Positions 45,900-57,709 of a DNA stretch of 64,000 nucleotides are shown here, in pieces; within the stretch, counting starts at the first letter, position 1; every line of letters starts with the position of its first letter. Below the pieces are notes generated by a model that was not told the origin of the DNA, did no database searches, and saw only the letters and a program-made list of their open reading frames with translations. This DNA comes from Odiellus spinosus (taxonomy: Eukaryota > Arthropoda > Arachnida > Opiliones > Phalangiidae). Location of the stretch: the NCBI GenBank assembly GCA_963920705.1, contig OY987240.1:7342766-7406765 (forward strand). Direction: 5' to 3'. The position numbers and the translations under genes are program-made.

Positions 45900-46231
45900 G
45901 AGTTGGCGCTTAACTGATCTAGATCGTTGTTTGCCGGCGCTCTTTATAGCTTTTTTCCGCTTTTTTGAGACTTTTTTAACAGTTTTTCTTTTTTTCCGCT
46001 GAACGGCCTCTTTCAGGTTTTGTCATGACGTCATTAAAAACGAGCTTACCAGTCCCCAATAGTTTTTCACCGAAAAATTTTGCGCCGTTATAAAGGATAG
46101 GGGGCGATGTAGCGACAAAAGTGGGCCAAATATTACCGATTCGTGCCCCGTTGGTAAGTTCACCCAATATACACGGGCACTACGTCATTACCCGCTTGGC
46201 ACTGAGCCAAGTAATATTGGCTATAGCTGCA
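45900..46231 (-). pseudogene. Polinton PX-like minor structural protein
   Basis: An N-terminal segment (about 46231-46170) has YYLAQCQAGNDVVPVYIG, and after a frame change the rest (46167-45976) has NGARIGNIWPTFVATSP then FFGEKLLGTGKLVFNDVM, followed by a basic tail with stops. This matches the small protein that precedes the capsid gene in many Polintons (short Tyr/Gly-rich start, G-IG segment, amphipathic helix, basic end). It is probably a minor virion or membrane-active protein; the function is inferred from the family. The 5' side is cut at 46291 by the 16.5-kb element. Confidence 0.6.
45940..45949 (-). promoter_or_regulatory. TATA-like box upstream of the capsid gene
   Basis: On minus GCTATAAAGA, about 85 bp before the ATG at 45861, with an initiator-like TCAGTT about 40 bp downstream. 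Similar to the boxes before the BIR gene and the 41466 ORF. Confidence 0.4.
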
Positions 46232-46290
46232 CTTTTCTAAGTTAGCCGTCCGCCGCATTGTCTCAAGTGTACTACACAGGACAGTGTCCT

Positions 46291-47402
46291 ATGGCGCGCC
46301 AAAGCGGACAAAATTCCTAATCGCCTAGATGGGCATCTTTTCCGACTTCAAACGCCGGCGCGATACACGAAATGTCGGCGAGACTCGAAATGTTGGCGAG
46401 ATTCGAATGTCGGCGAGTCTCGAAACGTAAGCGATCGTTGAAATGCCGGTGTGTCTTGAAACGTAAGATATACTAGAAACGAAAGCGAGGCTCAAAACGA
46501 AAGCGAGACTCGAAACGAAAGCGAGGCTCGAAACGTAAGGCATACTCGAAACGAAAGCGAGGCTCGAAACGTAAGGCATACTCGAAACGAAAGCGAGGCT
46601 CGAGACATAAGGCATACTCGAAACGTCAACCATCCTCGAAACGTCAGCCATCCTCGAAGCGTCAGCCATCCTCGAAACGTCAGCCATCCTCGAAACGTCA
46701 GCCATCCTTGAAACGCCAGCCATCCTCGAAACGCAAGCGATCCTCGAAGCGCCAGCCATCCTCGAAACGCAAGCGATCCTCGAAACGCAACCGATCCTCG
46801 AAACAAAAGCGATTCTCGAAACGCAAGCGATACTCGAAACGCAAGCGATCCTCGAAACCCAAGCGATCCTCGAAACCCAAGCGATCCTCGAAACCCAAGC
46901 GATCCTCGAAACGCGAGCTATACTTGAAGCGTATTAGGATTTCAGATGTTAGTACTTCTAGGTTGGGTGTAGGCTACTATGTTTTACTTGGCTGTAGTAG
47001 TATGTCTGTGCAAAAGACTAAGCGAAAATGGCGTCACAGAAAAAAACAAGATGTTGCGTTACGAGGTATGTCAGGACAAAAAAATTTTGATTTGAAAAAG
47101 ATTTGTTATGGTTGCATGGCTATTGTACAGTTGATTGCGAGGTTGATTGTCTCGCTTTCTGGCACGTGATATGTACGCTTTAACGCTGTCTTTTCGTAAA
47201 ATTACTTTATTCAGAAAATTATCGTTAATTAAGATCCGGAAATAAACTACGTCATATATATAGGATACTTTCAATTTAAAGTTTCTTGAGAGCGCGTGAA
47301 CCGCTAGAGGTATACAATTTTAAATTAGGCGTTTCAATAGTATCATAAATTAAAAACATAATATAAATAGCTATTCGAAAAGAATGGTGACAGCCTCACT
47401 TT
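46291..47402 (+). repeat. Left long inverted repeat with minisatellite and ORF
   Basis: Outer 130 bp, then an 18-bp minisatellite (about 46480-46920; units such as TCGAAACGCAAGCGATCC), then a unique 480-bp part that holds an 82-codon frame (46924-47169) starting MKRIRISDVSTSRLGVGYY and ending RLIVSLSGT. The right repeat has the same frame with seven or so substitutions and one in-frame codon insertion. The inner border is GGTGACAGCCTCACTTT at about 47386-47402. ORFs running through the minisatellite are artefacts of its 18-bp period. Confidence 0.7.
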
Positions 47403-48690
47403 AAAAAATCTTGGACTTTCCCAGTTTTTTCTTCAGCCTTTTAGCAGGTCAAGAGATAAAATGAATGTTAGGTTTTTTCAGTGATCTTTTCTAGTTTGTA
47501 AGCAGAGAATTTTTCGATCTTGGTGCGCAATTTTAAGAGGTTTTAAGATTTATTATATTCTTTAAAAAATACTAAAGGGCCTAGCCGGATAAGATGGTGA
47601 AAAATGTCTTTGAATGGATCGAGACGGAAAAAATATCTCCTTATTGAGCATTTAAAATGGTGGTTCTGTGTAAATTTGCAGCTCAAAAGATGTATCCAGG
47701 ACACCCCAATAAAATATTTTGTAATTTTTCGTTTTTGGGCCATATCTTTGTCAAATCTGCACCGAATCGAATATAGTTTTTTTTATAGCAAGCTGGTTCT
47801 ACACGATGGCTTTAGCGCGGGTTCGGCACGGGTCGAACCCGGAATAGTAGTGTTCACACGTTAAAAAGTAGCCTGGACCCGTCGCTTTTGACGACACCTT
47901 CAAATCTTTTATAAACTTAATTTTCAAACAAATCAAATCCCAGATTTAAACCAATATCTCTATGTTATGACCTAGATTTTGCCAGTGGTTCTGCGATTTT
48001 ATTTTAGTACCACATAGGATATTTGCTTGCCCTTGATTGGCTCCTTGGCACTGGTAGAGAAATTCAAATGCATGTTTAGGATATAAAACTTTAAAAAATC
48101 TTTTATAATATTATTTTCAATTATGAAAAAATTCAGGGGAACCTATTTTTACATAAGGATTCAAAAAAACTTTATTTCAGCTAATAGTATCCCTTTAACT
48201 TCTACTCCATGCGTTCTTCCTTTTATTACATTTTTGAAAATGCAACCAATAAATGTTAGCCGGAGTGGGGTTTTTTACCATGGCAACCGAATTTTTATGA
48301 CAAACACAAAATTTCTGTATGGGATTTTACATGGGAAATGCCTAGAAGTTAAGCCCCTCCCCCTTAGAAATTAAAATAATCCTCAAAAAGTCAGACACCT
48401 AATTGGTCAAAAACAAGAATTTTCGGTGAATTAAGGTATATTTAATCAAAATAGGCTCTTGGACTATGAGTATCTGTCACATTTTAATCACATATTATTT
48501 TAAAATTTGACACATTATTTAAGAAATTTAAAGCTTTCAAAACATTTATTCTGTTTTTAAAAAATACAAGTATATCCATCACCTGAATACAACTAAGTTT
48601 TCAAATACGAAACCATTTAAGTTTTGAAATGTCACACCATCACCTAAAACAATTTTCATAAAACCGATACAAAAAATTAAACAGAAGAAA
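47403..48690. other. Interior non-coding sequence
   Basis: AT-rich sequence between the left inverted repeat and the 3' end of the HECT gene. Short open frames on both strands have no recognisable motif. No repeats of note. Confidence 0.4.
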
Positions 48691-49260
48691 CGAGTTTTAC
48701 GGAATACCAAATCCATCGGAATTGAGAATACCAAAATTCATTGCACTCTCAAACTCTTCAAATTTTTTATATTTAATAGGCAACAAAATTTGTAAAGCAC
48801 AGGAATTGGCTTTTGTGTAGGGAAATTTTGGTTCGTTGTGGAGAAAACCAACAGAGAGCAATGGTGTAAATCCTAATGGAGGTTCGTCTTCCAAACCAGT
48901 AAAAAAACTAACAATGTTTTAAAATTAACACTAGAATGCTCATCCTCGAGAGATTCTACATAATCGAACCAATATGCCAATACATTAGTTTCGATATTGT
49001 AGCGATTTCCTTCAGAGTAAACAACTTCGGAAAACATGCCTAAAAAACGTTCTGCTCTCATAACTAATGGTGTATCTGGTTTGACAAACAATAGTCTGAA
49101 ATGATTTGGGCAGTTCCTAATCTCCGTCAATACTCCTAAGTTTGAAATTCCTTCTAAAAAACGACCTAGGACTTCCTTATTTCTGCCTACCACGTAAAAG
49201 TGTAGCAAATCGTTAAATAGCACACATAATTCCTGCCATCGAGCCAATATAGGATATTAC

Positions 49261-51143
49261 CAATAGATAGAAATTCATCCGATCGACAAAGGGTCCTTTG
49301 GATCGAATTTTATCTGATCGACAGTGTGTCTCATTTGATCGACGGGATAGCCCCATTTGATCGAAATTTATTTGATCGACAGTCTCTCTCGTTTTTTACC
49401 AATAGATAGAAATTCATTCGATCGACAAAGGGTCCATTGGATCGAAATTTATGTGATCGACGGTGTGTCTCATTTGATCGACGGAATAGCCCCATTTGAT
49501 CGAAATTTATTTGATCGACAGTCTCTCTCGTTTTAATTGAGATGCCGTGACCCGTTGCCCGAAAGGGTAGCCCGCATTGATTGTAAAAAGATACTGAGTT
49601 TGAATCCGCATCGTGAAAATGGTGTGTTAAATAATCGAAATTATTTGGTTAATAAATAAAATGATTGGGTTAGGTTAGGTTAGGTCCAGGGTTGGCAAGT
49701 TTTTGCCAGTGGTGGAAAAAACCGCGGTTTTTTCCAGGTTAAAACCGGGGTGGCAAAAACTAGTTTTGCCGCGGTTTTTTCCGCCTAGTTTTAACCAGGT
49801 TAAAACCTATGGCAAAAACTGATTTTGCCGCGATTTTTTCCGCTACAAGTGGCTTTTTTGATTTAAAAAACCCAAAAAAACAAGAAATATAGAAATAAAG
49901 CTGAAAAATGTCCAATAGTGGGAATAAGCATCAAAAATACCTCAAACTCAAAAGTGGAATGTTGTTCAAAACCTTGACCTCTCGTTTTTAATGTCAAGCC
50001 AAACCTATACTCGAGCGTTATTGTCACTTGACATTACTACCAAAGTCTTTGGGACTTCTTAGTGAGACCTACACTCTGGTGAAATCACATGGTGTGGACT
50101 TTTCAGTTAGTAAACTATTAGCAAACATATCTCTATCATGTTTCCATTCTTTAGCTCGATTTTCTTTATTGGACTAACACCTGTTTTCAAGTGTTTTGGG
50201 AAACTTTTTTTCCCCAATATTTCTCAACTGCTTTATGGAAGGCTTCCCACCTCTAGGTTAAAAAGTCCAGGGAATAGATTCCAAGAGAAATGGGCAATGT
50301 ATCTCACTTGAGAAATAAACTTTAGTAACTGTAGGTTCACTTTGAAAAAAAAATAAAAAAAAATCAAATAATTTCTGATAGTAACACCTAGTACTTTACA
50401 TGAAAGTCAACACGTCCTAAATACAAATTAACTTTTAGCCGGTTTTTTTAGTTTTTGCCGGTTAAAACCACTTTTTGCCACATGTCCCGGCAAAAACTAG
50501 TTTTAGCCGGCTAATTGCCAACCCTGGTTAGGTCATATATAATGTTGGACAGGGGTTGATGAAAGCCGCCTTTGAAGTCAGATCCTTTGAAGTCGTTACT
50601 CTATATAAACTCGAATACAAACATTACGTACCCAACCGCCTCAATTTTTAGCCACACCAACCCAGAGATGTAAATAATAATTAAATAATCCATGGGCATT
50701 CTAAAATAATGACAGCCTCACTCTAACTTTTTTGAATATATATGCGTTTTTTAACTTCCCATAAGATCAAATTTCAAGAGTTTTTGGCTTTTTTTAAACT
50801 GATATTTGATATTTTCGATCATTTGTTCTGCATGTCGATCCATTGAATTTCCAATGGTACTTCATATCTATTTTTTAACTGTCGATCATTTGAATCTTCT
50901 TTTTGTAAGTGTCGATCATTTGGTTCTGCATGTCGATCCATTGAATTTCGATCTAATGGACCCTGTGTCGATCAAATGAATTTCGATCCAATGGTACTGC
51001 ATGTCTATTACACTCAATCTTTTTTACCTGTCGATCATTTGAGTCTTCTTTTTTTAAGTGTCGATCATTTGGTTCTGCATGTCGATCCAATGAATTTCGA
51101 TCTAATGGACCATGTGTCGATCAAATGAATTTCGATCCAATGG
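49261..51143. mobile_element. Foldback-type element with tandem-repeat inverted ends
   Basis: Inserted in the HECT coding region, which resumes on both sides. Left end CAATAGATAGAAATTCAT and right end (other strand) CCATTGGATCGAAATTCAT are inverted repeats; TAC flanks both sides (49258-49260, 51144-51146). Each arm is made of about two direct units of roughly 130-170 bp full of GATCGA-type motifs (ATTTGATCGAC). Such arms are typical of foldback elements. A hAT MITE is nested inside. No coding sequence. Confidence 0.65.
49687..50526. mobile_element. hAT MITE (840 bp) with 8-bp duplication
   Basis: Inverted ends CAGGGTTGGCAAGTTTTTGCC-like and its complement (TAATTGCCAACCCTG). GTTAGGTC occurs directly outside both ends (49679-49686 and 50527-50534), an exact 8-bp hAT target duplication. 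The interior has repeats of GGTTAAAACC and GGCAAAAACT. No coding sequence. Confidence 0.9.
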
Positions 51144-52699
51144 TACTAAGCCCCGAATATCAGCCAAAACATCTGCCGTTTGTAGCAGCTCATCTAAGGT
51201 TTTGGAGTTTTGTATATGTTCTATTTTGTTTCTGATTTCGTAGTCTTGAATATCGTAAATATTCAATGGTATTTTCTTATTTTTTGAGTTATAAGCTATC
51301 ATCTCGTACAATACTTTAGAAAAACATAAAGGAGCCGGTCCCCCGTTTATTAAAGAAACTGCCATAGCTAAGCCGACATAGAAATATAAATCAGAATCTA
51401 GGGAATTTTGATTAAGAGTTAAGTACAAACAATCTTCTGATCCTTCAAATATTTGAGGTCGTATCATTGATTGTAGTAGAAGACGTAAAAATTCTCTAGT
51501 GGGACCACCTAAGTCTATTGTACCTCTTCCCACTTTATCATCGCAAAATTTTACATAAAGTTTTTTTGGGTTATACGTTTTCTTTTTAAACCCTCTAAGC
51601 GCGTGTTCTAGCACATTGCTTCTGCTTAAACTGAATTTTGACGATTGCCCTTTGTTTATTTCGTTTGCCAAATTAACTAATACACATTGAATTTTTGTTT
51701 GCGCTGCTTTAAAATCAATAATGATATCGTCATTTTCTTCCGATTTAAAAGAAGTGGAATGACGGTTTTCTTCACAATTTTCATCTACGTCAGAGTCTGT
51801 ATCATTATTTTCGTTAAATATTAGTTGAGCATATTGAGGTACTGTTGGACAATTGTATCTTGGAAAATTTTCAGAAGTTGCACATTCCCTTGTTTGGCAA
51901 TTTTGAATTATTGAGGGTTCCACGGCTAGTTGACTTTGTGATGTGGATGGACCAGAGTCAAAAAGACAATTTATTGACATTTCTGGCCTTCCAACTGACA
52001 CAGTACTAATGACATCACTTCTTTCTATAAAAAGTCGTAATTAAACTATATAAACCTTACTTTCCTGACGATTTATAGTATTGCAAGAAGCCAGAATTTC
52101 TAAAATTCTGTCTCATTTTAGTTAAAAATATGTAAATGTTTGATTTTTATTTCTTTCACTGAAAGTCAAAAATTAGAAATTCCCTAACAGAGTATCAGAC
52201 TGATCGTATAAGTATGTTTAAAATAAAAGCGGCTCAATTTTTATTAAATTTGTAAGTAACAGTTTTCTAAAGACTTGTTTTGACCGTTAGATTTAACTTC
52301 TTTGAGAGACATGACTTACCGTATTGAACTACAGGATCGTTTTGCGTTGTAATGTCTGGTAGGTCAGGATCGTTATGCATTGTAATATCTGGTAGATCAC
52401 TAGATTCTGATGACACATCCATAAGCTTGATAAGTTTTCGACTTTTCCTAGACACTGTCCCATGTTTGAAGTCTAAAAGTTTAACTTCAGGTCGTATGTA
52501 CAGACTGGTTTTCCCCACACTTCATGCAAAATGGCACCAGTCATTGCCCCATCTATAACTGGTATAATCAGAGAGGTACCACAAGCTCGTAGAAGATCGA
52601 AACTGAAAAGTAAATTTGCGGTTTTATTTTTAGGGTAAAAATTATATATGCCACAGTTTATTATTCCCAAATGGTTTAATAACACTTTTGTTCGAATAA

Positions 52700-53405
52700 G
52701 TATACTATACTAGAGGCCATCCAGCCGAAAGGGACAAAAGAAAATTCTACGCCTCGTTTCCATCTTTTTTCATTGCAAGGTTGCCAGGTGCTTGTGAGCG
52801 TAGTTCAGTACAGATCAGTTCCAAAACCGAACTAGTATCCTTAGTCTCTGCTTCAATTTGCGCTCACAAGTGACTGGCAAAATGGGGGAGCGGCATTCAC
52901 CCCCTTTAGTGAACGTTGTTACTTTTATTTTATATGGAGCCAAAAATGGAGCAGTTTTTTAATTTCTTTTTGGAATCACCATGCCAAAAAACGTATTCGA
53001 GAATTTTTCTCGGAATTTTTAGACACGTTTTTGGAGTTTGAAATTAATTTTAAGTTTCATAAAATTTGAATAAAAGAAAATATTAAATCGGAACACTCAT
53101 ATATCAGCCTTCAACGGCGCTTGTAAAGTCTTAACATTAAAATAATAAGCTGAAGTTTGATGCCGAAGACCTAGGTAGTCAAACACCGGACTTTTTAGAA
53201 CATTACAAGCACTGTTGAAGGCTGAAATAATACGATTGGCCGGAATTTATATTTACATCAATTCAAATTTTACCAAACTAAAAAAATTAATTTAAACACC
53301 AAAACAGTGTCTAAGAAATCCTAAAAAATTCTTGAATGCGTTTTTGGGCATGGTGATTCTACCGGATTCTAAAAATAAATTTAAAAAACTGCTCCATATT
53401 TCCCT
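52700..53405. repeat. Intron with a palindrome of about 480 bp
   Basis: Within the HECT-gene intron (52691-54178). From about 52925 to 53405 the two halves are inverted copies: TGGAGCAGTTTTTTAATTT and ATCACCATGCCAAAAA on the left, their complements at 53350-53400; the centre holds AACATTACAAGCACTGTTG and its counterpart. It is related in sequence to the neighbouring piggyBac-like MITE. The left boundary is unclear. 52700-52920 shows nothing else. Confidence 0.6.
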
Positions 53406-53409
53406 TTAA

Positions 53410-53891
53410 AGGGAAACTTTGAGATAAAATGGAACAGCTTATTAATTCATTTTCGGAATCAGCATGCGAAAAAACGTAATCGAGAATTATTGGACTCGTG
53501 TTAGGTGGTTCAATAAATTTTTAAAGTTTGGTTAAGTTTGAATGTAAGTGCGTATAATATAGGGCCAATCATATTATTTCAGCCTTAAACAGCGCTTGTA
53601 ATGTCCAAACATTAGAAACTTTCAATTTTTTCTAACATTTTCTAGCTCGTGAACAAATTAAATTTTAAAGTTTCTAATGTTTGGACATTACAAGCGCTGT
53701 TTAAGGCTGAAATAATATCATTGGCCCAATGTTATACGCACTTACATTCAAACTTATCCATACTTTAGAAATTTATTAAAACATCTAAAACAAGTCCAAC
53801 AATTCTGAAACAATTCTCAAATATGTTTTTTGGCATGCTGATTCCGAAAATAAACTAAAATGCTGTACCATTTTTAGCTCAAAGTTTCCCT
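53410..53891. mobile_element. Palindromic piggyBac-like MITE (TTAA target)
   Basis: Ends AGGGAAACTTTGAG and CTCAAAGTTTCCCT are perfect inverted repeats flanked on both sides by TTAA (53406-53409 and 53892-53895), the exclusive piggyBac target. Arms of about 220 bp extend almost to the centre near 53640 (AAACTTT... AAAGTTT with CATTAGAAAC/GTTTCTAATG). No transposase. The transcript would fold into a long hairpin. Confidence 0.82.
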
Positions 53892-55040
53892 TTAATGGTG
53901 TTGCAATAACGTTTGAGGGTAATCTTCTCTTCAAGAATTAAATACCGATACGGAATAATTGTTATTTTTATATAGAATTCTATTCATATAGCTGAACCGG
54001 TAATGGTCTGTGTGTTTATGATTTAAAAAATCAATTATTTTTAGTACTTAAAGTTAAATAGAATACTTTTAAAGTGGTATTATATCAATATCGAACTTTA
54101 AAGGATACCAAAATTAAATTAATCATAAATTTAGGGTTACAGATCTTTCAATAAAAATTCAAAAATTGAATATAATACTTACGAAACGCTTTTCGGCAAG
54201 ATATCTTGGAAAGTGTGAGCAATTGCTTGTAGAATTTCAGTTTCATCCCAATGCTTTTGAAATTGAAGACAATTACGAATATATCCGCTTTCTTGAAGAG
54301 ATTTTTTTGAGTTCCGTCGCACTGTGGAATCGGTGAAGTCTGGACTAGGAAGTAATATAACTTCTTTTCTAAATGCAGAATTGGCGATTTCGGTTCTATG
54401 TAAAAATATGAATGTTAAAGAGCGGTGAAACAAACTCAGGACCTACTAAAAGTTTTTTCGGTTTGATTGACAAAGAGCTCGTGTGTTAAAAATTTGCATA
54501 ATCTACATATTAACCACCCTCGTCCCTGATTCACTGACTGTTAGAGATAGCGAAAAAATAGTTTCGAAGCCTTGCCAAATTTAATTTCGAGGACAAATAA
54601 ATAACGTTTGTTATTGTTTTTTTAAACAAGTATAAAACCGATTTATTTTTTCATTATATGCCCTTTTGTCAAAAATCCGTTAAAATTTTAGGGAAACACG
54701 CTTCAGTCGGTAATTTATTTAAATTGTCTATAAAAGTCCTAATAATCATTAAATCTTTTAAATAATGATTTAATCAAAGGTACAGAAAGATTTCAAATTA
54801 ATTACCATCTAATAGTTATGGTAGTGATCTGCCCCTCGTAATGAGTTGACAAAAATTTTAAAAACTTACTTTTTTTTTTCTCGATGTCTGTTTTCTCGAG
54901 CTGCTTCCTAAATTTGGTTGAAAAGTAGGGATATTTAGGGTTCTTGACATCCTATTGGATCGAAATAGGTTCCGTATTTCATTTTCTACTGATCCTACAG
55001 TAGATCTTAATCTGGCTGACCTTCCTTGGTGAGATTCAGC

Positions 55041-55547
55041 CAGGGCTCCCAGACCACCTATAATACCTATAATTACCTATAATTCTGAAGTGATCCTATA
55101 AAAACCTATAATTTCACTTTTTAACCTATAATACCTATTTTTTTGGGGAATTTGTTCAACTTCGATGATAAAATTCGAAAGGAATGAACTATATAACTAT
55201 AAAAATTATACTCTTGCTTGAAAAAGTGCAAATGATTGAAAAAAAACAAGCTGTGGCAGAAACGTTTCCTCTGGTAATTATTACTCTTTTTTTTTTTAGA
55301 GGTTAGGTAGACTTTCGAGATTGGCGTGAGTAGCTAGTAGTGCCAAAGAAAGGCAGAGGGACAGGACTAGAACCTATATTGCATTACATGTCAGCGAAAC
55401 CTACCTATAAAACCCCTATTTTTCGAAACTGAAAACCTATAAAAAGTCCTATAAATTGATATTTTTGGACCTATAAATTACCTATATTTTTGGCTTTTAA
55501 AACCTATAATACCTATAATTTTTTCCGGGCTATGCGCTGGGAGCCCT
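55041..55547. mobile_element. hAT MITE (507 bp) in the HECT gene's first exon
   Basis: Ends CAGGGCTCCCAG and CTGGGAGCCCT with the direct repeat GATTCAGC on both sides (55033-55040, 55548-55555), an 8-bp hAT duplication. The interior repeats ACCTATAATACCTATAATT. Its ends match those of the hAT element at 42652-45649 (CAGGGCTCCC). It interrupts the N-terminal coding of the HECT gene after the Asn-rich repeats. Confidence 0.88.
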
Positions 55548-55859
55548 GATTCAGCACTAGCCCCAGAATTAAAGTTCGGAGATATTGAATTCGTTAAAGA
55601 ATTCATCAAAGTAGGGTTATTTATAACCCTTCGTAATTGATCTGGAACATTGTTATTATTCACTTCTGGCGATTGATTTGATGTAACTGTTCCACTTTAT
55701 TGATTCAGTATTAGCTCCAAAATTAAAGCTTGGAGTAGATATTGTATTCGTCAAAGTATTCAACAATGTAGGATTATTTATAACCCTTAGATCAAGAACA
55801 TTGTTATTATTCCCTTCTGGCGATGTAACACCTCCACTCATTGTTTATTTTCTATAAAA

Positions 55860-56999
55860 TTCGCTCAACACTAACTTGTGTGGTACGAAGTCGTTCTTGA
55901 CCACTTACTTTCACGAAAATAAAAACAGTCACGTTTGAATCATTCCTACTTTCTAGCTTGAATTTTTTTTTTTTTCGATTCTTCAAGTTCCTCTAGCGGG
56001 GTTTTTCCATGCAGCGATAACCTTTTTTTTTTTTTTAAAAAAAAAAAAACCTAGTCAGCGGGCGATTTCCCCCTCTGAATATTTCCTCCCTGGCATAGTG
56101 CTAAAATCGGGTGCACTATGATGAGCGAGAGAGGAATTTACCTCCACTCTAGTCTTCCCCGTTCAAGGGAATGTGACACAATAGTATAAAGCAATCTTTT
56201 CGAAGTCACTTGGGCACGTTTATAAAATTCGTACCGTAGAAATTATGTTTTTCGTAACAAACATCAGCCGCCCTCAGAATATTTTTAGTTAGAAAACACT
56301 GGTGAAATTGCGAAATTTTCTTAAAATTATGTAAAACTGTCTTTTCGAGTTTGATAAACGATTTTTTATGGAAAAGTCTACCCTAATAACATTTTCATAA
56401 AGTGCATATCTATCTGTGATTTTGCAAAAACTCCTTGATAAAGTTACAATATGTTTCACCTTCTTCTATGGCTACCAAAAATGTTATTGACAAAAAAGAA
56501 ATTTAAAACTTAAAAAATAGGTTAAAAAATGTTTAGATATAAAAATAATTTAATTTTAAATAACTTTATTTTAAAACATTTTTAAATAAAATTTTAGCCA
56601 TTTTTAATTAAATGTGATAAATTTCAAATTATTTTTAAATATATTCATGAATATAATTAAAGTTACTTTTCCAAAATTTTAATATAATTTTAATTTCCTA
56701 TAGCAGGCAGGTTTAAATCTGTCTTTTTTACCATATATTCATTAATATATTCTATTTCTTGTTTATGAAAAACATTATCGGTTGCCATGGCAAAACGAAA
56801 GGCCGTCAAAATATTTCTTAAAATGTTGATCAAGATTTATATTTTTAGGCTACATCTCAGTTTTGGATGAGTATGAACATCTCATATATTTACAACAAAC
56901 ACGATCTCTGGTGGTTAGCCGCACAATTCTTTATACACACATTTGTCTTAATTAATTTTGTAATATAGTTAACGTTGCAATAATAAAAACATAATGGTT
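55860..56999. other. Intergenic AT-rich region
   Basis: Between the HECT gene start and the end of the integrase-like gene on minus. Contains a T14/A14-type palindrome at about 56022-56052, a GGAGGTAAATTCC-like inverted pair around 56080-56150, and otherwise AT-rich sequence. No coding sequence seen. It may hold the HECT gene promoter. Confidence 0.4.
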
Positions 57000-57707
57000 A
57001 ATACCATCATTTCCATCATCTTGAAGAGAATCGAAGTTTTCTAAACCGGTAGGTAGTGGATACTCTGGTATTTGAGGTATAACAACATTATTGTCGGTCT
57101 CAATAGGTTCTGTTAAATTGCCTTCCACACCGTAAGAAAGGGGATCTTCATTGAACGTAGCATTCTCTTTAGATTCTCTTTAAACATCTATTCGGTTTTG
57201 AGTCCAAAGCATAAGCGGAGACATGCCATTTTCATTTCGAATGACGTGGTGGTTCCACTGGTTTCTCATAGTCGCTATAGACCTATTAATTCGCCTAAGA
57301 TACACCATATGCAAAGCAAAAAGATGCAGCTCGTTTGTAGAATCTAAAATGTCATTGTCCTCCATAAAATGGAAGATATTGCGATAATAAGAGGCTACTA
57401 AACGATTACTCTCGGCCCAGAGACGTTCGACTCGTTCATTATGAACCGAAAGTCCTGTTATGTAACTCCCACGATTTAACCCTCGTCTCTGTAACATAAC
57501 TCTTGCAACATCAAAGTTTTCCACACCTTTATCTCCTCGAACTCTAGACGGTGTCCCGTAGGCTGATGTTCCATTTTCAAATAATCTTAAAACATTTGCC
57601 GCCCGATTATTATCCAAACAATTAATATATATTAAGAATCTACTGAAACCGTCGATACATCCATGGATAACTGTTACGTCATCAGTGCAAGGCCTACAAA
57701 ATAGCAA
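57000..57707 (-). pseudogene. rve integrase-like transposase of the 16.5-kb element
   Basis: DDE integrase core: IHGCIDGFSRFLIYI (Asp19 in the open segment that starts at 57707), PSRVRGDKGVENFDVARVML (Asp59), SVHNERVERLW (Glu94), then WNHHVIRNENGMSPLMLW and a stop at 57180; coding-like acidic sequence (ETDNNVVIPQIPEYPLP) continues in frame to about 57000. The N-terminus is not visible upstream of 57707, so an intron or truncation is likely. The family resembles multicopy integrase-core proteins of fish and invertebrates. It is likely the transposase of the surrounding element; same strand as the HECT gene, about 1.3 kb upstream of it. Confidence 0.65.
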
Positions 57708-57709
57708 TC

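Larger units (their letters stand above)
48697..55841 (-). pseudogene. HECT-type E3 ubiquitin ligase-like gene, multi-exon
   Basis: Exons on minus: 55841-55548 and its continuation after a MITE (Asn-rich duplicated units with INNPTLLNTLTN / INNPTLMNSLTN); 54415-54179 (FRKEVILLPSPDFTD, donor GTAAGT); 52690-52320 (CGTSLIIPVIDGAMTGAILH, one-base shift near 52515, donor GTAAGT); 52030-51147 (HECT N-lobe: GTIDLGGPTREFLRLLL, FYVGLAMAVSLINGGPAPLC); then, after a foldback insertion, 49257-48697 (C-lobe: RNCPNHFRLLF, ending with a Cys in KANSCALQILLP, codon 48799-48801, the likely thioester residue). It resembles G2E3-like multicopy HECT proteins of animals. Frameshifts, a duplication and three insertions make it inactive. 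Confidence 0.65.

Noticed and set aside
46325-46930. Several repetitive ORFs (Arg/Ser- or Phe-rich) on both strands
   Set aside because: Same 18-bp minisatellite artefact; no start context or non-repeat domain except the 82-codon tail noted separately.
48697-55841. HECT gene as a normal host ubiquitin ligase
   Set aside because: It has a duplicated first exon segment, a frameshift, and three transposon insertions, two of them in coding sequence, and lies within inverted repeats.
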